Shown: positions 48,547 through 58,843 of the stretch, in pieces
Position numbering within the stretch: the stretch's first letter is position 1
Layout: each line of letters opens with the position of its first letter
DNA from: Phoronis australis
Taxonomy: Eukaryota > Phoronida > Phoronidae
Reading direction: 5' to 3'
Assembly (NCBI GenBank): GCA_002633005.1
Contig: NMRA01000867.1
Location: forward strand, 48,842-112,841
Length of the DNA: 64,000 nucleotides
Notes under the pieces: generated by a model
Told to the model about the DNA's origin: nothing
The model's database searches: none
The model's input: the letters and a program-made list of their open reading frames with translations, nothing else
Position numbers and translations under genes: made by a program

Positions 48547-49651
48547 CGCCTTAATGGAAAATAAATGTTAAACAGTAATCAAATTTCGGTGGCACTCAAC
48601 AGTGTTTGCTATGTTAAAAATCAAGTTCAATCTGCTCCAACTCTCTTTTTGCCACAGGGTGCACAATACAAAGACGTACATGTAACTGTGGGATGGAGGC
48701 GTTTATGTGATGGAAGAAATGTGGCCCGATATTGGAATCAACTGTCACTTTATTTTATTTTTTTAAATAAGATAGGCTTTCACATTAGAATATTTGGGAA
48801 GAAGCATGCCTTTCATGTTAAGTGACAACTCTCAGGGGTCCTCTCTTTGAGGTGCGGCACGGGGCAGTTGCCCCCTTTGCATCCGATAGCACTGTCAACT
48901 ATTCACGACAGGAATAGAAAACAATCACTATTGGTCACCACGAAAACCGCATAATATGGCCAGGCAAAGCACACCCGGTGTGCCAGCGTCAGGACAAGGC
49001 GCCGAAACAACAAAAAACCCGTGAGACTGAAAAAACAACAAAAAATAACAGCATTGACTGGAATCAAAAGATAAAAGAACTTAAACATAACAAATGTCGT
49101 GAATTACACAAAGGTAATATTTTCGATGATATATCGGTCCTTTTCCTCACAGAATTCGAAGAATTGTATTTCAATAAAATCTTTCGTACGAAACTAACCT
49201 CGTTCCTGGTGGTTCGTTCGGGGTTCAAGTGTTGCCCGTATGTATGTATACTCGTATACGACTGAGACTTCGCTCGTGTTACATGACCGTAATCGTTATA
49301 TCCGCTGAGAATATGTTTTTTAGTCATCAGTGAGCCCTAAAGAAGTTGTGAGTTCGTAATTTTGCGCTCGTAATTTAACGCTCATGTTTATGCGCTCGTA
49401 ATTTTAGCAGGATGTCAACCAGTCTACGAGGCAGCAACACTCAGTTGATATTGTCTGATAACAGTCGCAGGCCGGGCGCAGCCTTTATGGAAGTTCTTGT
49501 AGCTCGTCTATAACAAATAAATCCGCTAGTATAGGAATTTTTGTCTTCATTTACGCGAACCCGGCAGTTAAAGCTTTCATCTTCCTCACTGTGAAGACTA
49601 ATAACCCTGTCCTCGTCGTCCAAGTATCCCCAGCGACTGGGCGGTGCCACT
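48547..49651. other. Intergenic stretch with GCGCTCGTAATTT repeats
   Basis: No gene was recognised. Near 49350-49410 the motif GCGCTCGTAATTT recurs in three imperfect copies. Remaining sequence is unassigned. Confidence 0.4.
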
Positions 49652-50125
49652 ATGGCGAGGGGGAGGGTACCTGAAAATAAGACGGGAAACCAGAGAGGGC
49701 GAAAAAAACTGGTTGTACAAAAAGAACGGGTAAACTACAAAATGGGGAAAACTGAAGGGGCGGGCAAACAGGAAAAGGATCGAGAAAAGATCGGAAGGTG
49801 GGTAATAAAGGTGGACAGAAAATTCCAGGAAAAGCGGGAAGATAGACTGAAAGGCGGCAAAACAGGAAAACCAGACAAAGCGAGGGAAAAGGCAGGGAAA
49901 CCAAAAATATAGTAGAAAACAAAAAGTTGAAAAAGGTGAGTAAAAGCCAAAAAGACGGAGAAAGGGGTCGGGGAAATAGTAAAATTGAGGAGAAAGGACA
50001 GAAAAATGGCGGATGAAACATAAACGGGGACGGGGAAGGCGGGAAAAGGACGAAAAGGCGAGAAAACATTAAAAAGGCGGTGAAATAAAAAGAGCGAGGA
50101 AACTGAAAGAAGGGAATTCCATATC
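49652..50125 (+). repeat. Purine-rich tract of about 470 bp
   Basis: The plus strand is almost entirely A and G, built from degenerate units such as GGGAAAAC, GGCGGAAAAGG and GACGGAGAAAGG. Open frames on both strands (K/R/G/E-rich on plus, F/P/S/L-rich on minus) follow from the composition and are not genes. It may favour triplex or unusual DNA structure. Confidence 0.8.
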
Positions 50126-50357
50126 ATTATATCTTATTAAGAAATTACGTCGCCTGTGGTCGTTGCACTCAGTGGGCAATGGCTCACCGTCTCTACCTCC
50201 GCGGTGGCAGCCGGGCTAAAAGGGTCTTTTTTTACTAAAGATATATGCGTTTAGTGCAGTAGGCCTACCGAAACAAAATTTGTCACATCAATTGTTAACC
50301 CATGACAAACAAATTGGGTCATTGTGCACTACCAGCACAGGCGGATTTAGGGGGGGG

Positions 50358-50393
50358 NNNNNNNNNNNNNNNNNNNNNNNNNNNNNNNNNNNN
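50358..50393. other. Assembly gap of 36 N
   Basis: The gap is bounded by a run of G on the left and a run of C on the right, which suggests the sequence failed in a G/C homopolymer or a GGGG..CCCC hairpin at the end of the hAT-like element. Confidence 0.95.
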
Positions 50394-51007
50394 CCCCCCC
50401 CCCCCCTTGGCTGCCCCACAAAAAATAAAACAGCAAGAGCGTAGGGAAATGTTGAGTTTATTAATTTGCCCCGGTAATTAAAATTATACGGCTGAAAAAA
50501 GGTTTATATGTGTGCAGTTTTAGTGTTTTTTTGGGGGGGCTCAGATCCAATTTCAAGTGTCAAATCCGGAACACGGCGCATTCGTAACGGAACTATGGCT
50601 TAGTGTAGGCTCTCCGGCTATATCTCAGGCGACCGGCAGTGGCGCTGCGCAATACGACTCCGTTTCCGTCGTCTGCTCCACTGTGCAATGAGGAAAATTT
50701 ACTTCATTTTTTAAAGAAAATGGAACCCGAGAGACGATGAAAAAACAGAAGTTGCTGGTAAGATGTGAATTTTAATCGAAGCCTTAGTGAATCACTCAGA
50801 AACTCATTAATTCTCTCTTTGTCAAACCTTAACGGATTTGGTATTTTGGGCATTTGAACACTATTTTAAATACAACAAATTTGTTAAGAACCGATTGCAC
50901 AAAAGATAAAACGTGTAATAAGCATTACAAAAAGAAGTAGGTTTCGCGCGCAAACGGTGTGGACCATAAACAAGTAGGTCTTTTTGTTAAAGTTTATTAG
51001 TGAAATC

Positions 51008-51078
51008 GTGGTGGTGTAGTGGTAAAGCACGCACGTCCTATCAGCCAGGTCGTGAGTTCGAGTGTGTGGAACTCGCAG
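51008..51078 (+). repeat. tRNA-like segment (tRNA-derived SINE remnant)
   Basis: GTGTAGTGGTAAAGCAC resembles a D-arm with A box, and GAGTTCGAGTGTG resembles a T-arm with B box at the usual spacing. The anticodon stem is imperfect and no matching acceptor stem was found, so it is not called a functional tRNA. Confidence 0.4.
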
Positions 51079-51495
51079 TTTTTCCTGTGTTACACGTTGT
51101 CCGTGTTTTTTTTATTTTTTGCCTTTTTTTTCTTGGATAATACATCAGAAATCAAGGAAAATGCTTGATAGAGGAAAAAACAGAAAAATTTCCTGGGCGG
51201 GAGGGGGACTTTGCCCCCATTCGGTGCTATGCGCATCTACAAACGTGGTTTGCGCAAATGCCTACAGCCGGACAAAATGTTGGGCCCCCCTTGTGATATC
51301 CTAGATCCGCCACTGACCAGACTACACTTCGATGAAGCTTCTTTCAGCGACCGTGTACTCGACCGAGGCCGAGAGCTCAACTCGCTGGTTCCCTGCATGC
51401 CACTAGGTGGGGCGGTAGCCGCGTCAGCAGGCTCAAGAGAAATGCAGCACACGTGACTTGTTATCAGCTGATTACAAGGGTAAAGGTCGGTGACC

Positions 51496-51554
51496 TATAT
51501 AACGACTGAAAAAAGACGTCGACGAAGAAGCTCGGTGGTCGTTTCCAAGCTTAC
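51496..51554 (+). promoter_or_regulatory. Candidate TATA promoter and short first exon
   Basis: TATATAA lies at 51496-51502. About 25-30 bases downstream a start site could open an exon running to CTTAC|GTGAGT (GT at 51555). Upstream are CACACGTGAC (an E-box-like CACGTG) and ATCAGCTGAT. The arrangement fits a polymerase II promoter with a non-coding first exon on the plus strand, but no downstream gene can be named. Confidence 0.35.
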
Positions 51555-51884
51555 GTGAGTTAGCATGTTTTATAAGCATTTTATGGAATTTACTTCTGTT
51601 TTCTTTCAGGAATTGTAGATTTCTCATTTCCTTGAATGCCGTTGTTGATAATGGTTATATTCCACGACAAAGATGGTCAAAATTATGAAAATTAATTGGC
51701 CAAGACACGAGACGCCGCCGACCGCTGTCAGATTCTCGATTCAGTTCAGAGGGTGTCCTGACCGGGCTCAAATTCCAGCCTAGACCTAAGTTGACGTTTG
51801 TATCGTGGATAGACTTTCGTTGTTTCTCACTGTGGCCACTGTGGCCAGTCGTATACTCGATTTAAATGGTTGCAGGTTTTGACT

Positions 51885-52170
51885 TCACATCGCTGTCGTT
51901 AGCCAGCCAGCTAGCTGTATGAAGACTGTCGTCGAAATACAGCTAGGTACCACTGTGTCTGTGACAGTCTGTGTGTATTTCTTCCGTAGACCATTAAATT
52001 GCACACAGCCAGGGTAGTTCTGCTCGTCACCTCGCCGTGAAACTTGTATCAACATGTAAAGCCAAATTAGACCGGATGGGGTGCATGCTCTCCACAGGCA
52101 TGCAACTCTGGGAATCAACCAACACTCACTAACCGACACTCGTTAAGTGAAAAACAATTATGCAATAAAC
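51885..52170. repeat. Dispersed repeat, partner at 63575-63790
   Basis: Both copies share CTAGGTACCACTG/CTATAGGTACCACTG, TTGCACACAGCC / TTCACACAGCC, GGATAGTTC-like sequence, CACTCA and GTTTAAGTGAAAAACAAT-like ends in the same order. They are 11.7 kb apart in direct orientation. The family is unknown. Confidence 0.55.
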
Positions 52171-52806
52171 GTCATTTTCTTGTGTAACTCTCCCCCTTTT
52201 CTAACAATGAAAAGTATGTTGTCGTTTTGAAAACAGTACGCTCATGTCATGCGCACTCGCCATTTCCTAAATTTTTGCAACATCTCTCGGGACGAGCTTC
52301 TAAGATGTGGTGGTCTAAAACATGTTGCTAGGGTTTCTCTTGCACTTTTCTGGAGTTTGGAGCTATACCCCAACTTATATTATATTATAGCTACATATTT
52401 TATGTTGGGTTCACATGAATGTATACTCTGAAACCCTGGGGTTACACACATTCTATGGCAGCCCATGGAAGGTGTACAGGACGCACTGCTTAAGTGGATG
52501 TTTCTCAAACAAAACCTTATGAAAGGGTGAATCATGAGTGCTCCCTAGTACAAGTGAATCCTTTTTTCCAGTATACTCTCTAAATGTGTGAGTATCCTAA
52601 CTAAACTGCTCCTCCTTAAGAATGTATTACTTACGTACCCCCAGGGAAGAAAACCTTAGCTCTTCAGTACCAAAAATGCTAGTGAACAAGTGTTGTTCTG
52701 TCCACACAAGGATGTTTACACATAACTGTGTACTAGAAAAATAAATATATAGATGCTGAGGTTGGCCAATGGTCATATATGTCAAATAAACTTAGATAAA
52801 TCTGGA
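52171..52806. other. Intergenic stretch, nothing recognised
   Basis: No coding or RNA feature was seen. A sequence ACTTACGTACCCCC at about 52628 resembles the complement of the 16-mer repeat at 40571-41769, but only in its core. Confidence 0.4.
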
Positions 52807-52878
52807 ACCTCAACTGGGAATTGAACCACAGGTCTCTAGATTGCCGGTCTAGTGCTCTTACATTTGAGCTACTGAGGA
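52807..52878 (-). repeat. tRNA-like sequence, left arm of an inverted pair
   Basis: The minus strand folds as a cloverleaf: acceptor TCCTCAG with TTGAGGT (6 of 7 pairs), D-arm GCTCAAATGTAAGAGC, anticodon stem CTAGA/TCTAG with loop CCGGCAA, and B box GGTTCAATTCC. Position 33 is C rather than the required U and the T-stem is poor, so it is probably a tRNA-derived repeat, not a working tRNA. Confidence 0.55.
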
Positions 52879-53023
52879 CCCAATATCTGCACAATTACTG
52901 TCAGACAACTGTTATGTCATACATCCCACGAGCAGCACTTCGCCATTTTCATACGAGATTTGAACAATTTATATCATGATATAATTGTCCAAATCTCCAA
53001 ACAGTAATTGCGCAGATATCGGG

Positions 53024-53095
53024 TCCTCAGTAGCTCAGTGGTAAGAGCACTTGAGCTGTAATCTAGAGATCTGTGGTTCGATTCCAAGTTGGCTG
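53024..53095 (+). repeat. tRNA-like sequence, right arm of an inverted pair
   Basis: It has a perfect A box (TAGCTCAGTGG) and B box (GGTTCGATTCC) but no complementary acceptor 3' strand. With 52807-52878 and the shared flank CAGTAATTG(C/T)GCAGATAT it forms an inverted repeat with arms of about 110 bp around a short spacer containing a palindrome near 52968-52992. Confidence 0.55.
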
Positions 53096-53641
53096 GGGGT
53101 TCCTGATTTGTCTGTGTTTATTTGATGTATACTGGTGTACTTCAAGTTTTGAGATGAAAATGATTAATGTTGGGGGAAATTCATTCTCTGCAATGAATTC
53201 ATTGAATGCTGTGATTAACAAACATACGCGTTTGTCTACGCATGTTTCATTTGAAGAGGACCCGGGTGAAGGGGTGATGCATCACAGTTCAGGCATGTAA
53301 AATTATTGATGTCACAATTCATGACTGGATTTTTCAAATTTCATGGATGACAACATTTATCTTCTTCCTCTGCTCGCCTTCAATCATCTACCCCTGACAC
53401 CACGGATTCTCTGGCTGATGATCATCAATCATCTCCCTTCTCCTAGGTTGCCTTGATCCAATTTATTGTCATTCTCATTAAAAACATTCAGATTAATTTC
53501 GCTTCTCCTAGCAGAATAAAAGTCCAAAATCGCACATACAGTCACTTTCAAGTCATGGGTCATGGATTTAAAAAAATCAGTTTTTATCCTCCCACATCAT
53601 AAATGGCATTTCACAGCTGTCGCGCCAAAGCCTTGTTTGAC
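53096..53641. other. Intergenic stretch, nothing recognised
   Basis: The frame running from the tRNA-like arm to 53300 has no motif and is not supported as a gene. Confidence 0.4.
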
Positions 53642-54570
53642 TTAAAGGCGGAGGAAACCTTTTTTCATGTTATTTTTAGCAAAAATAAGGTTCGTTGATT
53701 ATCCCAGACATATTTTTCACTTAATTACAGGTTTTCTTAATTTAATTGATTATTCGTTCCCTACTCCAGAAGTGACATTTTGGAAGGCAAGAATTTCGAG
53801 CCAATTTCTTTGCATAGTCTGATTGTGAGAGCTGTCGAGTCAGTCATTGGTGTACCTCGGTTAGTGTGATAAGTTTGGTTGTCGTTTGTTTTTGTTTACG
53901 AGTCGGTCATCGTGCTTCACTGTTGCTGCGTACTGGGATGTACTCATTATCATCAAGAGCCTGCAAGCAGCTCTGCTGCGATGTTGAGTAGTGGGAGTGA
54001 ATACAGGCCCTGAGTTTGACACCCATTGAAGAGGACAGTTCGTCGATCAATGAACAGATCGGTGAGTCAAACTTTGGTAAGTTTATTGTAGACTTGTCTA
54101 AAGTATTTGGGCTATTTAGAGGGTACCAGGTGTGTGGCGAGGGAGTCACACGGCGGGATGAAAGCAGTTTGTATGCTCAAATCACTATCCAGTGGGAGTG
54201 TGTCGTGGGACACTCGGGCAAGTGAGACAGTTGTTCCTCTGTGCATGAGATGATAATGAGTACATCCTGGTATGCAGCAACAACGTGGCATGTTGACTGA
54301 CTTGTAAACAAAAGCAAACGACGACCGAACTTATCACAACCGAGATAGAACAATGACTGACTCGGCAGCTCTCACGGTCAAACTATATGAAAACATATTG
54401 GCGTGAAGTTCTTGCCTCCCAAAACGTCACAAGTTTCCGGAGTAGAGGATGAGTAATTGTTTAAATTACCGTACCAAAAAGATGTAATTAACTGAAAAGT
54501 ATATCTGGGATAATCATCAAACCTTATTTTTGCTAAAAATTACATGAAAAGAGGTTGCCTTCGTCTTTAA
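53642..54570. mobile_element. TTAA-flanked foldback element with arms of about 330 bp
   Basis: TTAA at 53642 and at 54567-54570 flanks arms that start AGGCGGAGGAAACCT and AGACGAAGGCAACCT (right arm read on minus). The arms stay alignable for about 330 bp, for example GCAAAAATAAGGTT and ACTTGTGACGTTTTGG against AAGTGACATTTTGG. Both arms end in a short coding-like stretch resembling the start of a THAP zinc finger. TTAA duplications and THAP domains together are features of Kolobok transposons, so a Kolobok-derived foldback MITE is the best guess. Confidence 0.7.
54175..54291 (-). pseudogene. THAP-like N-terminus in the right arm of the foldback element
   Basis: From an ATG at 54291 the minus strand reads MPRCCCIPGCTHYHLMHRGT and stays open for about 40 codons. 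MPxxCxxxxC is how THAP zinc fingers begin. The left arm carries the partner HCCCVLGCTHYHQE on the plus strand at about 53919-53960. Later THAP residues (the C-x-H pair) were not found, so both are scraps. Confidence 0.35.
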
Positions 54571-55002
54571 ATGTTTCCAGTTATGGCAGTTTTGGTTTAC
54601 TCAAAACTGCCAGTGAAAGTGACTGTGCAAACATTCATGTGACTCGGGCATTTGTGCTCATGCTTGAAAAATGTTATGGTTTTAGTTTGTATGTGGAAGT
54701 CCAGTTTAAAGGTACCAATGCTGGTCGCTAGAATCCAGTTTTTAATGCTTTTCAGGACAAGTTCTGACTGCTGAAACAGATTGCTCTTTAGAAATAGGTT
54801 ATGGTACTGTACACAATGCTTCGCTCATAGTGTTATTGTGTAACAAAACAGGCTAGATTTAATTTGAATAGAAGCAAATTCATATTGCAAGAACTGAAGT
54901 TATTGATTGTTATTGACTGTCAGACTTGTGAGGAGAAAATTGTATAATATTATGTTGCATAGACTCAGATCTTACCTCTTACTATTTTTCACACCATTGC
55001 AG

Positions 55003-55116
55003 CTTGCCAGAGTTATACACTTGGAAGCCTTAGCATCACGGCTTTTCATGGAACTAATCCTTCAAAGCACAGGGGATACTGTCTTCAATGTGACCATAGC
55101 TGTAACAATCCAAATT
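55003..55116 (+). CDS. Candidate internal exon, unidentified
   Basis: A pyrimidine-rich acceptor (TTTTTCACACCATTGCAG) is followed by exactly 38 open codons (LARVIHLEALASRLF..) and a GTATGT donor, a phase 0-0 exon. The protein is not recognised. Chance is a real alternative because short open stretches with plausible splice sites are common in AT-rich DNA. Confidence 0.2.
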
Positions 55117-55360
55117 GTATGTTTTAATGAAGCTGAACTTAGGTCATAAGAGTGGCATCTTTACCACTAGACCATTTGAGTGACAGTCACTTGTTATGGT
55201 ATCATAAGATGTGGTAAACTTAATTGAACTCGCACTATTAATACATAGGTAAAAATACAACATTAAAATTGTTGACCATACAAAAGTAATATTAAAAATA
55301 TGAAATGAAAACAAGTCTACTCTAGTGTTTGAAATACACGCTGGCCCGATGTCCTGGGGC

Positions 55361-58300
55361 CAGTGGATTTGCGACCAGGCCAGTAACTTCAGTTTAAAAG
55401 TTAACTCTAGGCACCTTTGCCAGTAAATTTTCAGACTCATTTATTTACTGAAGTTCAAACACTGGTATACACTCAAAAAATAACTCTAAACTGTATATAT
55501 ATCTACTGATAGTCAAAGTATACAAAGTTAATTTAGTAAGCAAGCGTCACCTGTAACCTATTCATTGCATGCTTGCAGCAGCATGAGAAAGCCCATATAA
55601 ATAAATGAATGATGTGGTGAATATGGTGCTCAGATCTTACACAATAGGGTGTATTACTAGGAAATTAGGTGAGTGCTCTAAATTAGTGGAGAAATACTGT
55701 GTGGATAACAATGAAGAATGTCTTATTACAAAATGTGCTAATTGCAGAATACTTCAGATCAGATTCATCTATTGGATAGACAATAAGATGAAACGTTCAA
55801 ACTTAGAAAAAACTTAGAATTAGTTGAATACATTATAATTTGAGGTATAAAACATGAAAGTGGCAATTCATCCAACAAGTCTGCCAAACAGGCCGATTTT
55901 TGATTTTCATACAACAAACTTTTCTGCGATTTCATTCGGTCAATAGACGTGCGCCTACTTCAGCTCCGCCATGTCAGTGAATAGTCCCATTTAGACATCC
56001 AACTTTCGGCCCGGCGCAACTGACACGGAGCAAACTGATCGTTTAAACACGCAAGTCACTAACTTTGGCAAGACGGGAATTGTAGGCTGGAGACTGCATG
56101 GATCACACATGCGCAGGTTTTCAAATGACGGGAGTTCAAGAGACAGAGAATCTGTAGTTAAGTTATTTCACAAGCGCAGTAGAGATGATCCTTTCCGCCT
56201 TGCCCCAGTTTCGTGTTTAGACCGCAGTGTTAATTTTCTCCAGTTCAGTCCCGTTTACTCACATACTTGCGCTGGAACAACTCGTTCTGTGTCAGCTGAT
56301 CCGTGTCAACTTTTGTAGTGTAAACGGCACTAATGAGAGTTTGCATTCTTGTCGGGTAAATAACAAACATCTCATTGTTTGATAAGCTTGTGACGTTATA
56401 TTAACCAATGGGATTGTTGAAAGTTTGTTGGGTGAATTTAAGCTGAGAGAATGTCAGCTATATTGACCAACCTGTCAGCTAAATAGCAAATTGGCTCATT
56501 TGTCCAACTTATTAAATCCAGTAAATAGAAAGCATATTAAACGTACAACATTTGACATTCCAGCAGAGATGCCATGGTTAGTACTAGTATACATTGTTGA
56601 AGTTCTTATCTGCTGGGCTGAGTTACTGAATGACCAGTAGCTAAATGGAGCTTGGTAATGGCTTGATCAGGATTTGAGCAAGTTTGCTTGATCTTTGCAC
56701 CAACAATTCTCATGAAAACCATGAAGTTAATTTTTAACCTATCAAATCATCCTTTCCCTATGGCAATGGCATCTGGCTGACCATCAGCATGAATTGAGAG
56801 GCCACATGCAATTGGATGGTTAATCTGCATGTCCATGTTCATGTCGAAGGTCATTCTTTTTATTAACGTACTCATGGTTCAGGGGATCTGCTTGGAAGCT
56901 TCCTTTTGGCTTCTGTTTAGCCAGTCAATATTGATTTCTGAACTGAAGTGTTTTGGGGTTTAAAATCATGGCCACACTCATCCTGTCTTGAATATTATTG
57001 CTTAGAGAGCTGGTATATTCCTCAAGCATTGTTGCAGGCAACTAGCGCCTTTTTTGAATCAGCCACTATAGGGTTGGCCAATTTCTGTGAACTCGGAAGC
57101 ATTCTCTTGAGTCGCTGACGGTTTTGATATGTAGTTGGTAACAGAAAAAAACTCTGATTTTATGAGAGTAAAAGGACTAATTTGATTTTCGTTTTGTAGC
57201 CTGTTAAAAGGGACAAAAAGTAGAAACCATTGCATTGAACATTCATGGTATATTTTTGTGACTAAATTCAGTTGGTGCATAATCTGCAGTTATAATTTTG
57301 AAGGAAGGGACATTGTGGTTAAAAAATAAAAATGAAGGGACATTGTGGTTAAAAAATAAAAATGACCCTGGTTACAGTTTTTGTTCTTTCGACAAGATCT
57401 AATGGTACCTCAACCATTTGTCACTGGTGAATTCAATTTCTCTGTAACAAAAACGAGAACACCCAATTTTAATTAAAAGTTTATCATTTCCACCTCAGAC
57501 TATGAAACTCGTGGTCTGTGCCAAGCTCCTTGAGCGACACAAAAAAGTTGCAAATGTGGATGATCGGGTAATCTTCTGTTATTCGTCGTCTGTTGTCACG
57601 TGATGATAAGTACCAACTAATACTATTACTGTCTAACATCTTAATTGAAGACATGGGGTTTGTTATGATACAAAAATGATAACAAGTGAAATGACACAAG
57701 TTTTTAAAATTTTAGCTGGGTGTGCCTGTATTGTGAGTTTGTAAGACACTTTGAAACCACAAGATATATTTTGGATAGTGAGGCTTGTCAAGAGCCCAAA
57801 ATGAAGGAAATTTTAAATTGTGTCATCTGATCACTCTTTTGCTCTGATCAAGATTCTCAGAATTAAAATTTTTAATAGGGCAGAAATGTCGTTGTGAACA
57901 AATGACCAAAGAAGGACACCCCGGGTGCCTTCTTGATTTTGGAAATTATGGGTTGTATTCTGGTGTTTGGTGAAATAATAACGTTTTGGTGTCAATGCGA
58001 ATAACGTGGAGTGTGAGATCAGATTTTGCTCTGACAGCAAATGTTAGTGGTGTAAACATTAGCTGGCTGTTACAAAACTGGACGGAAACTACTGATGAGG
58101 GCAGGAGAATTCAATGAGTATGCAAAGACAGCCACTGAACTTCGGAACATCATGTCTCAGAAATGACTGATCAGATTTATTCATGCTTTAAACATTGTTC
58201 TGAAAAACACCTTTACAGATTGTTTTTAGATTGTTCCACTTTTTCATGAGCAGTTATCTGAAAACAGGACTAGAATTTATGATTTTCATAAAAAATCAAC

Positions 58301-58771
58301 AGATGCAAACAATACAAAAACGCAATCATAATTTAAAGAATGGTACCCTAGCTGGTAACAATGTTTTGGAGATTTTATTTTGAACATTTATATCCAATGA
58401 AATTTGGTCATGTTATTGCGGGTAAAACCATTGTTTTGGTTTTAACATTACTTTCTTTTGTGCTACATTTTACTAAAAGACGTTGCCATGTGACAAGAAT
58501 TTTGGCTTGTTGGTAAAAAGTCAAAAACCAAATTCTACAGCCTTTCTGCTTTCAGAAAATATAACTTTTACTTTTTTAAATTTTATTAGCTTGCTAGATA
58601 TTTGAAACAGCTCATGGAAATCCCTGCTACCTTAAAGTCTTGAGCTCCTACATTTTTCAATTTTGAGTTGATAGAAAATGTCCCTGTCTGCTATCAAGGA
58701 GCTTACCCAGCTATGACATCAGTTAATATTACAGCTCCACTGAATAAACTGACTTATTAGACACTTGGTGT
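55361..58771 (+). repeat. Direct duplication, first copy
   Basis: Positions 55361-55880 match 58844-59360 and 57060-58771 match 59471-61156 at very high identity. The first copy holds an extra 1.18 kb (about 55880-57060). A 31-bp tandem duplication (57301-57363, GAAGGGACATTGTGG units) is present here but single in the second copy. The second copy starts directly after a single N at 58843. Confidence 0.85.
57499..57567 (+). CDS. Candidate short exon, possibly a decayed one
   Basis: A CCACCTCAG acceptor precedes 23 codons (TMKLVVCAKLLERHKKVANV..) and a GTAATC donor. The reading loosely resembles the GKMKVL..LL.H segment at the start of the second helicase lobe in SNF2-type ATPases such as ERCC6L2-like proteins, but the match is too short to trust. 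The near-identical copy at about 59878 has a TGA in this frame, which argues against constraint. Confidence 0.13.
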
Positions 58772-58843
58772 AAGTGCCGACGCACTCTTGTGTTTGTAGT
58801 CTGACTATATTCGCCATCTGTTGGTGGTTTATGTGTTTGCTCN

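Larger units (their letters stand above)
50336..51315. mobile_element. hAT-like non-autonomous element, containing an assembly gap
   Basis: The left end reads CACAGGCGGATTTAG followed by a G-run. The right end read on the minus strand is CAGTGGCGGATCTAG. This matches the widespread CAGTGGCGGATCTAGG terminal repeat of hAT elements. An 8-bp target duplication could not be shown. The interior holds a tRNA-like segment at 51008-51078 and the sequence gap at 50358-50393. Confidence 0.6.

Noticed and set aside
49650-50127. Open frames up to 139 codons rich in F, P and S on minus or K, R and E on plus
   Set aside because: They result from the purine-rich tract, and no motif or splice support is present.
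52807-53095. Two functional tRNA genes
   Set aside because: One lacks U33 and has a poor T-stem, the other lacks a matching acceptor 3' strand, and together they form an inverted repeat.
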